From a virus, in the IMG/VR virus record IMGVR_UViG_3300006737_000152, positions 1 to 27,201 of that record: a DNA stretch of 27,201 bases. One strand, 5' to 3'. Position 1 is the stretch's first letter. Each line of letters starts with the position of its first letter. This document shows positions 1 to 7,395 of this stretch, in pieces. Both the position numbers and the translations under genes were made by a program. The notes below the pieces were generated by a model, which saw only the letters and a program-made list of their open reading frames with translations, was not told where the DNA came from and made no database searches.

Positions 1-1
1 A

Positions 2-250
2 CAGGTGACCGAAAGATGGAAAATGGATATGCAATCAGATTCATTTTTATCTAAAAACATTCGGCCACTTGTGCTGGTGTATCTTACATCTATATTTACT
101 ATTTTAGCATTTGCTGATGGCAATGTAGGCGGCTTTGAAGTTGCGCAAGAATATATTCCAATATTTCAATCATTATTAATAACAGTATACGGTGCGTATT
201 TTGTTGGGCGCACGTGGGAAAAATCAAAAAAATCCAACAATAATAATTAA
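2..250 (+). CDS. Holin-like small membrane protein (3' part)
   Basis: The frame is open to the left edge, so this is probably the C-terminal part of a longer gene. The GTG at position 5 is only the first start-like codon inside the window. The visible 81-82 residues hold two hydrophobic segments, at about residues 21-38 and 52-68 counted from the GTG, followed by a short basic, Asn-rich tail. The layout of a charged stretch, a 'RPLVLVYL' membrane entry and a second segment ending in 'GRTWEK' resembles the C-terminal half of the three-transmembrane holin family known from gene transfer agents and many phages; I recall this resemblance and have not searched it. A holin would form pores in the inner membrane to time lysis. 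No endolysin is visible in the window. It could instead be another small phage membrane protein. Confidence 0.55.
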   Translation, partial: QVTERWKMDMQSDSFLSKNIRPLVLVYLTSIFTILAFADGNVGGFEVAQEYIPIFQSLLITVYGAYFVGRTWEKSKKSNNNN

Positions 251-260
251 ATTAAATCAA

Positions 261-509
261 ATGTCAAAAATTACAGATGAGCAGTTAGAAAAGCTACATA
301 AACAACAAACTGCATTAAATTCATTACTAAGCAAGATTGGTATCGCGGAGTCTCAAAAACATGCACTGCTGCACGAAATTGCAAGTGTAAACCAAGAGAT
401 TGAAGAGTTCAAAGCTGAACTTGAAGAAGAATATGGTTCTGTTAACATTAATTTAGAAACAGGCGAATATTCTAAAATTGAAAAAGATGAAGCTGATAAG
501 AAAGATTAG
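261..509 (+). CDS. Small acidic coiled-coil protein, function unknown
   Basis: The protein has 82 residues. The ATG at 261 is preferred over an upstream in-frame start at 192, because 192 lies inside the holin-like gene and the upstream codons give a low-complexity Asn/Ile/Lys stretch. The sequence AAATTAAATCAA before this ATG matches the A-rich, Shine-Dalgarno-free leaders elsewhere in the window. Residues 5-60 are predominantly helical with heptad-like hydrophobics (LEKLHKQQTALNSLLSKIGI), so a coiled coil is likely. The tail is acidic. No family is recognised. Small coiled-coil proteins between lysis and terminase genes can be lysis accessory proteins or packaging helpers, but nothing in the sequence decides this. 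The next gene overlaps its end by 23 bases. Confidence 0.6.
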   Translation: MSKITDEQLEKLHKQQTALNSLLSKIGIAESQKHALLHEIASVNQEIEEFKAELEEEYGSVNINLETGEYSKIEKDEADKKD

Positions 510-711
510 TATTGGGTCAGACTATAAGAATGACGCAATGCATTATTCAATAGGTCAGCAAGTATATGGCGGTCACGAAATATCCGCTATACTGTTTGAA
601 GACGAAGATACTTCGTACAATATCTACATTAAGAAAAACTCAGAGGTTTTGCCATGGAAGAAATTTAACTCTAACATGGCAATTTCCGTTGAGTACGATC
701 TTGAATACTAA
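487..711 (+). CDS. Small conserved-looking phage protein, unknown function
   Basis: The protein has about 74 residues from the ATG at 487, giving MKLIRKISIGSDYKN. A TTG nine bases earlier is an alternative start but only adds MKK. The sequence alternates polar and hydrophobic residues (AISVEY, YNIYIKKNSEVLPWKKF), suggesting a compact, mostly beta fold. It has no membrane segment or signal peptide. The 'HYSIGQQVYGG' and 'VLPWKKFNSNM' segments look familiar from uncultured marine phage genomes, but I know no assigned function. It overlaps the preceding gene by 23 bases, and its stop (TAA 709-711) shares one base with the start of the GroES-like gene. This tight coupling suggests co-translation within a late operon. 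Confidence 0.6.
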   Translation: MKLIRKISIGSDYKNDAMHYSIGQQVYGGHEISAILFEDEDTSYNIYIKKNSEVLPWKKFNSNMAISVEYDLEY

Positions 712-1316
712 TGAAATCATTATACCAATTTATAGTAAAACCTAAAGGCGAACGATATAATAATACTAAAAAAGTAGGCGACAGTAGCCTACTACTAAAT
801 ACAAGTATAGAAAGCTTTCGTCACATAAACAAAGAAGCTATAGTAGTTTCCACTCCCTCAGCGTTTAATACCAACATAAATATAGGAGATACTGTTTTAA
901 TACATCACAATATATTTAGAAGATGGTACGACATGAAAGGAGCTGAAAAAAACGGAAGTATGTATTTTAAAGATAATATGTATTTTGTCAACGTAGATCA
1001 GGTTTATGGTTATAAAAAAAATAACAATTGGGTTATGGTTAACAATAGATGTTTTATAAAGCCCATTAAAGAAACAAGCTCATATTCAAACGAAAAAGAG
1101 CAAAAGCATATTGGTATACTAAAGTATGGTAATGATGTGCTAGAAGCACTCCAGATTAGCCCAGGAAGCTTAGTAGGCTTTACACCTAGTAGCGAATGGG
1201 AATTTATTATAGACGATGAGCGTCTTTATTGTATGAAATCAAATGATATAGCTATTAAGTATGAACGTAAAGGACACGAAGAAGAATATAATCCGAGCTG
1301 GGCAAAAAGCAGTTAA
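711..1316 (+). CDS. Tandem GroES (Cpn10)-like co-chaperonin protein
   Basis: The protein has 201 residues and reads as two Cpn10-like units in one chain. Unit 1 (about 6-101) starts YQFIVKPKGERY, like the 'PL.DRVLVK' strand of GroES. It continues with KKVGDSSLLLNT, which resembles the GroES mobile loop with its hydrophobic tripeptide, then VVSTP and INIGDTVLIHHNIF, matching the family's 'vGDtVlf' core. Unit 2 (about 113-186) restarts with CFIKPIKE, continues with HIGILKYG and GSLVGFTPSSEWEFIIDDE, and ends LYCMKSNDIAIKYE, close to the GroES ending 'ylvlreeDIlavie'. Unit 2 appears to lack a mobile loop. Known precedent: T4 gp31 and RB49 CocO are phage GroES substitutes that let host GroEL fold the capsid protein. 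A similar role here is inferred. The gene sits just upstream of the terminase genes, and no GroEL gene is visible. Confidence 0.66.
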   Translation: MKSLYQFIVKPKGERYNNTKKVGDSSLLLNTSIESFRHINKEAIVVSTPSAFNTNINIGDTVLIHHNIFRRWYDMKGAEKNGSMYFKDNMYFVNVDQVYGYKKNNNWVMVNNRCFIKPIKETSSYSNEKEQKHIGILKYGNDVLEALQISPGSLVGFTPSSEWEFIIDDERLYCMKSNDIAIKYERKGHEEEYNPSWAKSS

Positions 1317-1536
1317 TGAATTAATTCGCGTTGCTGAAGAACAGATTATAACGGACACTGAAGATGACCTTTCAGCCGATAGACTTAAAAATGCCGCAGC
1401 CACTAAAAAGTTAGCGATCTTTGATGCGTTTGAAATACTAACACGCATAGACGAAGAAAGATCATTATTAGAAGGTGAGAATCAGGCGGCTAAAGCTAAA
1501 TCATTTAAAGGCTTTGCAGAAGGTAGATCAAAATGA
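1261..1536 (+). CDS. terS: Probable terminase small subunit
   Basis: The protein has 91 residues and is rich in helix-forming Ala, Glu, Lys and Leu. The call is mainly positional: it lies immediately upstream of the large terminase and overlaps it in an ATGA (1533-1536), typical of translationally coupled terS-terL pairs. The ending FKGFAEGRSK resembles the basic tail of small terminases I recall from Bacteroidota and marine phages. A clear helix-turn-helix is not obvious; the segment LKNAAATKKLAIFDAFEIL could be part of a helical bundle. The start at 1261 lies 56 bases inside the GroES-like gene in another frame, and no later ATG gives a better start. In headful or cos packaging TerS recognises the concatemer and delivers TerL. 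It could instead be a short unknown late protein. Confidence 0.55.
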   Translation: MNVKDTKKNIIRAGQKAVNELIRVAEEQIITDTEDDLSADRLKNAAATKKLAIFDAFEILTRIDEERSLLEGENQAAKAKSFKGFAEGRSK

Positions 1537-3746
1537 ATTATACTCAGACATTATTTGAGGTTCTGCCTAATTATATAAGCAAGAAAGTTCTTAATAAAAA
1601 GAATAGGTATAAGCAATGGAAATACGGCTATGACAAAGAAAGCGATGTTGTAGTTATAAGTAAAACCGGAGAAATTGGAGATGTGTATAGCATACAAAAT
1701 CTTAAAATAGCTTTGCCAAAAATATCTAATCCATATAAATTTAAAAAAAATACGTGGAATCAAATAGATTATCCTAAAGAACTTGAAAAAATAAAAAGTG
1801 TATTTGAGTGGAATCAAATGCCTGAATACTTTAAAGAAAAATATTATGACTACATTGACGAAGAGTTTAAGCGCCGTGACCAGGGGTTTTCGTTCGTTAA
1901 CAAAGGCAGCTCTACTTATATTACTGGCACTCATTACATGTACTTGCAGTGGAGTAAGATTGACGTTGGGGCCCCTGAATTTAGAGAAGCAAACAGATTA
2001 TTCTTTATATTTTGGGAAGCATGCAAGGCCGATTCACGGTGTTATGGAATGTGCTATCTTAAAAACAGACGCTCTGGGTTTTCATTCATGGCATCGGGAG
2101 AAACTGTTAACATGGCAACAATATCCTCCGATTCAAGGTTTGGTATACTGTCCAAATCTGGGGCTGATGCCAAGAAAATGTTCACCGACAAGGTCGTGCC
2201 AATATCCGTTAACTACCCGTTCTTTTTCAAACCAATACAAGACGGTATGGACAGACCAAAAACCGAACTGGCGTATAGGGTACCCGCATCAAAGCTTACC
2301 AGAAGAAAACTTGATCAAGGCGAGAAGCCGGAGGAGCTCGAAGGGCTTGATACAACAATCGACTGGAAGAACACGGGTGATAACTCCTACGACGGCGAGA
2401 AGCTCAAGCTCCTTGTACACGACGAATCGGGTAAATGGGAACGGCCGGACAACATCCTCAACAACTGGCGGGTTACAAAAACGACACTTAGATTAGGTTC
2501 CAGAATCGTAGGAAAGTGTATGATGGGCTCGACATCAAATGCATTAGATAAAGGTGGAGCAAATTTTAAAAAGTTATACGAGAATTCAAACGTTACTGAA
2601 CGAAACCGCAATGGACAGACTAGCTCGGGACTATATTCTTTGTTTATACCTATGGAGTGGAATTACGAAGGATTCATTGATACTTATGGAAACCCTGTCT
2701 TTGATACACCAAAAGAACCAGCGGAAGGGCCATACGGCGAACTAATTGACCAAGGGGTAATTGAGCATTGGCAGAATGAAGTTGATGGTCTTAAAAATGA
2801 TCAGGACAGCTTAAACGAATATTACAGGCAATTTCCAAGAACGGAACAGCATGCTTTCAGAGATGAAGCAAAAGAATCTTTATTTAATCTAACTAAAATT
2901 TATGAACAGATAGATTATAATGAAGAAGTTCAAAACGGAATGCAAGTCACACAAGGTAGTTTTCAATGGGAAGGCGGGGAACAAGATAGCAATGTAATAT
3001 TTGCGCCAAACACAAATGGAAGATTTAAAGTATCTTGGGTGCCTCCTAAAAATTTACAAAACCGTGTGATAGTAAAGAATGGCGTCAAATACCCAGGTAA
3101 CGAGCACATTGGTGCTTTTGGGTGTGACTCATACGATATATCAGGTACAGTTGATAAGAGGGGATCAAAAGGTTCTTTGCATGGGCTAACTAAGTTTAGC
3201 ATGGAAGATGCGCCTCCTAATATGTTTTTTTTAGAATATATTGCGCGGCCCCAAACAGCTGAAATATTTTTCGAAGATGTACTTATGGCTCTAGCATTCT
3301 ATGGAATGCCCTTATTGTGCGAAAATAATAAACCTCGATTATTATACTATTTAAAAAGAAGAGGTTATAGAGGGTTTTCAATGAACCGACCAGATAAGCT
3401 TTGGAATAAGCTTTCTGTTACAGAAAAAGATATAGGCGGTATACCAAACTCGTCTGAAGACATTAAGCAAGCGCACGCTGCAGCAATAGAAAGTTATATA
3501 GAAAATTATGTTGGTCAAGTTACTGAAGGTGTATATGGCGATACGTATTTTCAAAAAACCCTAGAGGACTGGGCTGGATTTAATATAAATAACAGAACAA
3601 AATTTGACGCAACAATTAGTTCTGGATTAGCTATTATGGCTTGTAATAAAAACAGGTATAGACCATCTGCTGAAAAAGTAATTAAGTCTGTTCCGCTGAG
3701 TTTTAAAAAATATAACAATAAAGGATATAGTTCAAAAATAATATAA
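1533..3746 (+). CDS. terL: Terminase large subunit (packaging ATPase and nuclease)
   Basis: This is the motor that translocates phage DNA into the prohead and cuts the concatemer. At 737 residues it is longer than the common 450-600, with an extended N-terminal region of about 130 residues. The ATPase half shows a deviant Walker A at residues 177-184 (KNRRSGFS), where the lysine lies upstream, as in 'KARQ.G.S' terminases. Walker B is LLVHDE with D297 and E298, and the coupling motif is GST in CMMGSTSNA. The RNase H-like nuclease half shows the expected acidic set: D532 in GCDSYDISG, E597 in LLCENNKP and D692 in KFDATISSG. The gene follows the probable small subunit with an ATGA overlap and precedes the portal gene by three bases. 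Codons between about 2161 and 2480 are clearly GC-richer than the rest (see finding). Confidence 0.93.
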   Translation: MNYTQTLFEVLPNYISKKVLNKKNRYKQWKYGYDKESDVVVISKTGEIGDVYSIQNLKIALPKISNPYKFKKNTWNQIDYPKELEKIKSVFEWNQMPEYFKEKYYDYIDEEFKRRDQGFSFVNKGSSTYITGTHYMYLQWSKIDVGAPEFREANRLFFIFWEACKADSRCYGMCYLKNRRSGFSFMASGETVNMATISSDSRFGILSKSGADAKKMFTDKVVPISVNYPFFFKPIQDGMDRPKTELAYRVPASKLTRRKLDQGEKPEELEGLDTTIDWKNTGDNSYDGEKLKLLVHDESGKWERPDNILNNWRVTKTTLRLGSRIVGKCMMGSTSNALDKGGANFKKLYENSNVTERNRNGQTSSGLYSLFIPMEWNYEGFIDTYGNPVFDTPKEPAEGPYGELIDQGVIEHWQNEVDGLKNDQDSLNEYYRQFPRTEQHAFRDEAKESLFNLTKIYEQIDYNEEVQNGMQVTQGSFQWEGGEQDSNVIFAPNTNGRFKVSWVPPKNLQNRVIVKNGVKYPGNEHIGAFGCDSYDISGTVDKRGSKGSLHGLTKFSMEDAPPNMFFLEYIARPQTAEIFFEDVLMALAFYGMPLLCENNKPRLLYYLKRRGYRGFSMNRPDKLWNKLSVTEKDIGGIPNSSEDIKQAHAAAIESYIENYVGQVTEGVYGDTYFQKTLEDWAGFNINNRTKFDATISSGLAIMACNKNRYRPSAEKVIKSVPLSFKKYNNKGYSSKII

Positions 3747-3749
3747 TAA

Positions 3750-6155
3750 ATGGTTAATACTAATTACAACAGCTCGTTTCCCGATCAGGTGGTACCTAAT
3801 GAGGAAAAGCAGTCATTGGATTATGGTTTGCAGGTAGCGAGAGCTATTGAAAACGAGTGGTTTAGAAATAACCGTGGAGGAGATCGTTTCACTTCTAATT
3901 TTCAGGAGTACCATAGGAGAAGATTATATGCCAGGGGCGAGCAGTCTATTCAAAAGTATAAAGATGAATTATCTATTAATGGTGATTTATCCTACTTAAA
4001 TTTAGATTGGAAGCCTATACCTATTATTCCTAAATTTGTAGATATCGTGGTTAATGGCATGTCGCAGCGCCATTATGAAATAAAAGCGAGCGCTCAAGAT
4101 CCTGTTGCTCAAAAGAAAAAAACAGATTACGCTAGAGGTATAATGTTGGATATGAAAAAATATCAGCAGCTTATGGCGTTAACAGAGCAAACAGGTAGAA
4201 ATTTCTTTTCTACAGACAACCCACAATCATTGCCAAAAAACAAAGAAGAGTTTGAACTGCATATGCAGATGGATTATAAAGAGTCTGTTGAATTGGCAAC
4301 TGAGCAGCTTATAAATAACTGTTTAGATAAAAATAAATACGACGAAACTCGTAAAAGAATTATACAAGACTTAGTTGTATGCGGTATAGGAGCAGCTAAA
4401 ACAGAATATAATAAATCAAATGGATTACAAGTAAAATATGTTGACCCTGCAAGCTTAGTATATTCTTATACTGAAGATCCTAACTTTGATGATTTATATT
4501 ATATAGGTGAAGTGAAGCAAATTTCATTAAGCGAAATAGCTAAGTTATTTCCATACCTTTCCCCACAAGATATTCAAGAAATACAAAAGTACCCTGGTAA
4601 TAATGATTATATAAGAAATTATTACGGGCAAAACGATAACAATACAATAAGTGTTATGTTTTTTGAATACAAAACTTTTGAAAAGCAAGTATTCAAAATT
4701 AAAAGAACGGAGTTTGGTTTAGAAAAAGCATTAGAAAAAACTGATATATTTTCGCCTCCTCCAAGTGATAATTTTGAAAGAGTAGAAAGAGTTATTGAAG
4801 TCTTATACACGGGAGCTAAAGTACTTGGCCATGAAAAAATGCTTTCGTGGAAGCTAGCTGAAAACATGACAAGACCATACGCTGATTCTCCTAAAATTGA
4901 AATGAATTATAGTATAGTAGCGCCTAGAATGTATAAAGGCAAGATTGAATCGTTAGTTAGTCGTGTCACGGGCTTTGCAGATATGATTCAGCTTACACAT
5001 TTAAAATTACAGCAAGTTATGTCTCGTATGGTACCAGATGGTGTTTATGTAGATGTTGACGGCTTAGCTGAGGTTGATTTGGGTAATGGCACTAATTATA
5101 ATCCGGCAGAGGCATTGAACATGTATTTCCAAACCGGTAGCATAGTGGGACGATCATTTACACAAGATGGTGATATGAACCCCGGCAAGGTGCCTATTCA
5201 AGAGTTACAAACATCATCTGGACAAGGAAAAATTGCTTCGCTTATTAGCACGTATCAATATTATTTACAAATGATAAGAGACGTAACGGGATTAAATGAA
5301 GCACGCGACGGGAGCACGCCGGATAAGAATGCGCTGGTAGGGCTACAAAAGCTTGCAGCTGCAAATAGTAACACTGCTACAAGGCATATATTACAATCAG
5401 CTTCTTTTATTACGCTTAGATTGTGCGAAAACATTTCTTTAAAAGCTAAAGATATATTTGAATTTGCTTTAACAGAAGAAACATTGTTAGAAAGTATAAA
5501 TCAATTTAATGTTGAAACACTAAAAGAAGTTTCGGATTTACATTTGCATGATTTTGGCATATATTTAGAACTTGAACCTGACGAAGAAGAAAAAGCTCGT
5601 CTTCAACAAAATATACAGGCTTCATTACAAGCCGGTTCAATATACTTAGATGACGTAATAGAAATACAAAACATTAAAAATATTGATTTAGCCAATAAGT
5701 ATTTAAGACTTAAAAGGCGTCAAAAGCAAGAGCAAGATCAACAAGCAAGTCAGGCTAATATACAAGCACAAGCACAAGCGAATGCTGAAACAGCAGAAAA
5801 GGCAGCCTTAGCTGAAATGCAAAAACAACAGGCTCTTACAGAAACTAAACTGCAACTAGAACAAGGTAAGTCTCAGTTTGAAATACAAAAGCTTGAAAGA
5901 GAAGCAGAAATTAAAATGCGCTTAATGGAACTTGAGTTCCAATTTAACAAACAGCTAGCCGAAGCGCAAGCTGAAGCTTTAAAAAATAAAGACGCTTATA
6001 AAGAAGATAGAAAAGATGAGCGTACTAAAATACAAGCTACGCAGCAATCAGAATTGATTGACCAGCGAAAAAACGAAACACTGCCAAAAAACTTTGAATC
6101 CGCAGGATTTGATGTGTTGGGCGGATTTGACTTAGGTCAGTTCGATCCTAAGTAA
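3750..6155 (+). CDS. Portal protein with long Gln-rich coiled-coil tail
   Basis: Portal proteins form a dodecameric ring at one capsid vertex, through which DNA enters and leaves and to which TerL and the tail dock. The 801-residue length fits the large P22-like/crAss-like portals. Position between terL and the scaffold-capsid pair is diagnostic. Residues about 20-600 contain helical and strand segments typical of portals: WKPIPIIPKFVDIVVNGMSQR near residue 90, the KYVDPASLVYSYTEDPNFDD clip/stem region near 230, and the RDVTGLNEARDGSTPDKNA stretch near 510-530, which is common in portals. From about residue 611 the chain becomes a Gln-, Ala- and Glu-rich coiled coil up to about 764, probably a barrel-like extension into the capsid. 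A short ending, FDVLGGFDLGQFDPK, follows. The start ATG lacks a Shine-Dalgarno and is preceded by AATATAATAA. Confidence 0.9.
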   Translation: MVNTNYNSSFPDQVVPNEEKQSLDYGLQVARAIENEWFRNNRGGDRFTSNFQEYHRRRLYARGEQSIQKYKDELSINGDLSYLNLDWKPIPIIPKFVDIVVNGMSQRHYEIKASAQDPVAQKKKTDYARGIMLDMKKYQQLMALTEQTGRNFFSTDNPQSLPKNKEEFELHMQMDYKESVELATEQLINNCLDKNKYDETRKRIIQDLVVCGIGAAKTEYNKSNGLQVKYVDPASLVYSYTEDPNFDDLYYIGEVKQISLSEIAKLFPYLSPQDIQEIQKYPGNNDYIRNYYGQNDNNTISVMFFEYKTFEKQVFKIKRTEFGLEKALEKTDIFSPPPSDNFERVERVIEVLYTGAKVLGHEKMLSWKLAENMTRPYADSPKIEMNYSIVAPRMYKGKIESLVSRVTGFADMIQLTHLKLQQVMSRMVPDGVYVDVDGLAEVDLGNGTNYNPAEALNMYFQTGSIVGRSFTQDGDMNPGKVPIQELQTSSGQGKIASLISTYQYYLQMIRDVTGLNEARDGSTPDKNALVGLQKLAAANSNTATRHILQSASFITLRLCENISLKAKDIFEFALTEETLLESINQFNVETLKEVSDLHLHDFGIYLELEPDEEEKARLQQNIQASLQAGSIYLDDVIEIQNIKNIDLANKYLRLKRRQKQEQDQQASQANIQAQAQANAETAEKAALAEMQKQQALTETKLQLEQGKSQFEIQKLEREAEIKMRLMELEFQFNKQLAEAQAEALKNKDAYKEDRKDERTKIQATQQSELIDQRKNETLPKNFESAGFDVLGGFDLGQFDPK

Positions 6156-6182
6156 TTTTTATTAATTTTATAATATTTTATC

Positions 6183-7376
6183 ATGACAGAAACAGTCAAG
6201 CAAGAGGGCGAATTTAAAGTTAAACCCCGAAAAATGAAAAAGCTTTCTGATACACCTAAAACTATCAAAGTAGATTTATCGGAAAAGCCGGAAAAAACAC
6301 AAGAAACAGGTAATACCATTAAGGTAGATCTTACTGAAAAAAAAGAAGACGATGCCGTTCAAGTCAGTCCAACAGATGAGAGCAATGCTCCTGTCGAAGA
6401 ATCCAAAGACTCGCCAAGTAGCGAAGAAGTGGTTGAAGAAGTACGGGTCACCGAAGAAGAACCTGTAATACAAGAAATAACACAGGAAGAGGTTCAAGAG
6501 CAAAAAGAAACTCTGCAAGAGCAGGTTGAAGAAGCTGTGCAGGAGTCGCAAGACACTGCTGAACCATTACCGGAAAACATTCAAAAAGTTGTAGACTTTA
6601 TGGGTGAGACCGGTGGAACATTAGAAGACTATGTAAGATTAAATGCAGATTATTCTAATGTAGATAACAATACACTTTTGCGAGAATACTATCGCCAAAG
6701 CAAACCTCATCTTGATTCAGAAGATGTAAATATACTTTTAGAGGACTTTACATGGGATGAAGAATTAGACGAGCAGAAGGATATACGTAAGAAAAAAATT
6801 GCGTATAAAGAAGAAGTTGCAAAAGCTAAAGGTTTTTTAGAAGGGCTGAAAGATAAATATTACGACGAAATCAAGTTGAGACCCGGCGTAACTCAGCAAC
6901 AAAAAGAAGCAGTTGACTTTTTCAATCGATACAATGAAGAACAGCAAACTATAAAGCAGCGAACTGATAATTTTCAAGGGCGTACAAAAAATTATTTTAA
7001 CGACGATTTCAAAGGTTTTGATTTTAAACTCGGTGAAAAACAATTTAGGTACGGACTAAAAGATAATTCTTCAGTCGCAAATCAACAATCAGATATAAGT
7101 AACTTTATCAAGAAGTTCTTGAATGACAAAGGTGAAGTGTCAGATTTAAGTGGATATCATAAAGCTTTATACGTAGCTAACAATCCTGATCGTATTATAA
7201 ACCATTTTTATGAACAGGGTCGTGCTGACGCAGTTCGTGATTTAACAGCTAAATCAAAAAATATTAGCAATGAACCACGATCAACGCAAAGCGGCGATGT
7301 GTTTGTTAATGGCTATAGGGTCAAATCTGTTAGCGGTGCAGATTCTTCAAGACTTAAAATTAAAACAAAACGTTAA
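6183..7376 (+). CDS. Putative capsid scaffolding protein
   Basis: The protein has 397 residues and sits between the portal and major capsid genes, the usual scaffold position. The N-terminal third (about 1-135) is strongly acidic and low complexity, with two copies of TIKVDL (27-32 and 45-50) and long runs of Glu, Gln and Val; it is probably disordered. The middle (about 135-320) is helical and charged, with ETGGTLEDYVRLNADYSN near 140. The end, VNGYRVKSVSG followed by SRLKIKTKR, is basic, like the capsid-binding ends of scaffolds. Such proteins template capsid assembly inside the prohead and are then removed or cleaved. No serine protease triad is apparent, so a fused prohead protease is unlikely. 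The function is inferred from composition and position. Confidence 0.68.
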   Translation: MTETVKQEGEFKVKPRKMKKLSDTPKTIKVDLSEKPEKTQETGNTIKVDLTEKKEDDAVQVSPTDESNAPVEESKDSPSSEEVVEEVRVTEEEPVIQEITQEEVQEQKETLQEQVEEAVQESQDTAEPLPENIQKVVDFMGETGGTLEDYVRLNADYSNVDNNTLLREYYRQSKPHLDSEDVNILLEDFTWDEELDEQKDIRKKKIAYKEEVAKAKGFLEGLKDKYYDEIKLRPGVTQQQKEAVDFFNRYNEEQQTIKQRTDNFQGRTKNYFNDDFKGFDFKLGEKQFRYGLKDNSSVANQQSDISNFIKKFLNDKGEVSDLSGYHKALYVANNPDRIINHFYEQGRADAVRDLTAKSKNISNEPRSTQSGDVFVNGYRVKSVSGADSSRLKIKTKR

Positions 7377-7395
7377 AACTTAAAATTTATAAAAA

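Noticed and set aside
192-260. Upstream start for the coiled-coil gene at 192
   Set aside because: It would overlap the holin-like gene by 59 bases and add a low-complexity stretch. The ATG at 261 has a typical A-rich leader.
2058-2084. Apparent loss of the Walker A lysine in TerL (RRSGFS instead of a GKS/GKT ending)
   Set aside because: A lysine lies upstream (K177), matching the deviant Walker A known in many terminases, so this is not a defect.
1798-2496. 232-residue + frame ORF inside terL
   Set aside because: It lies wholly inside terL in another frame, its product is Arg/Ser/Thr-rich low-quality sequence, and it is explained by the GC-rich codon patch. The terL frame carries clear motifs through the same stretch.
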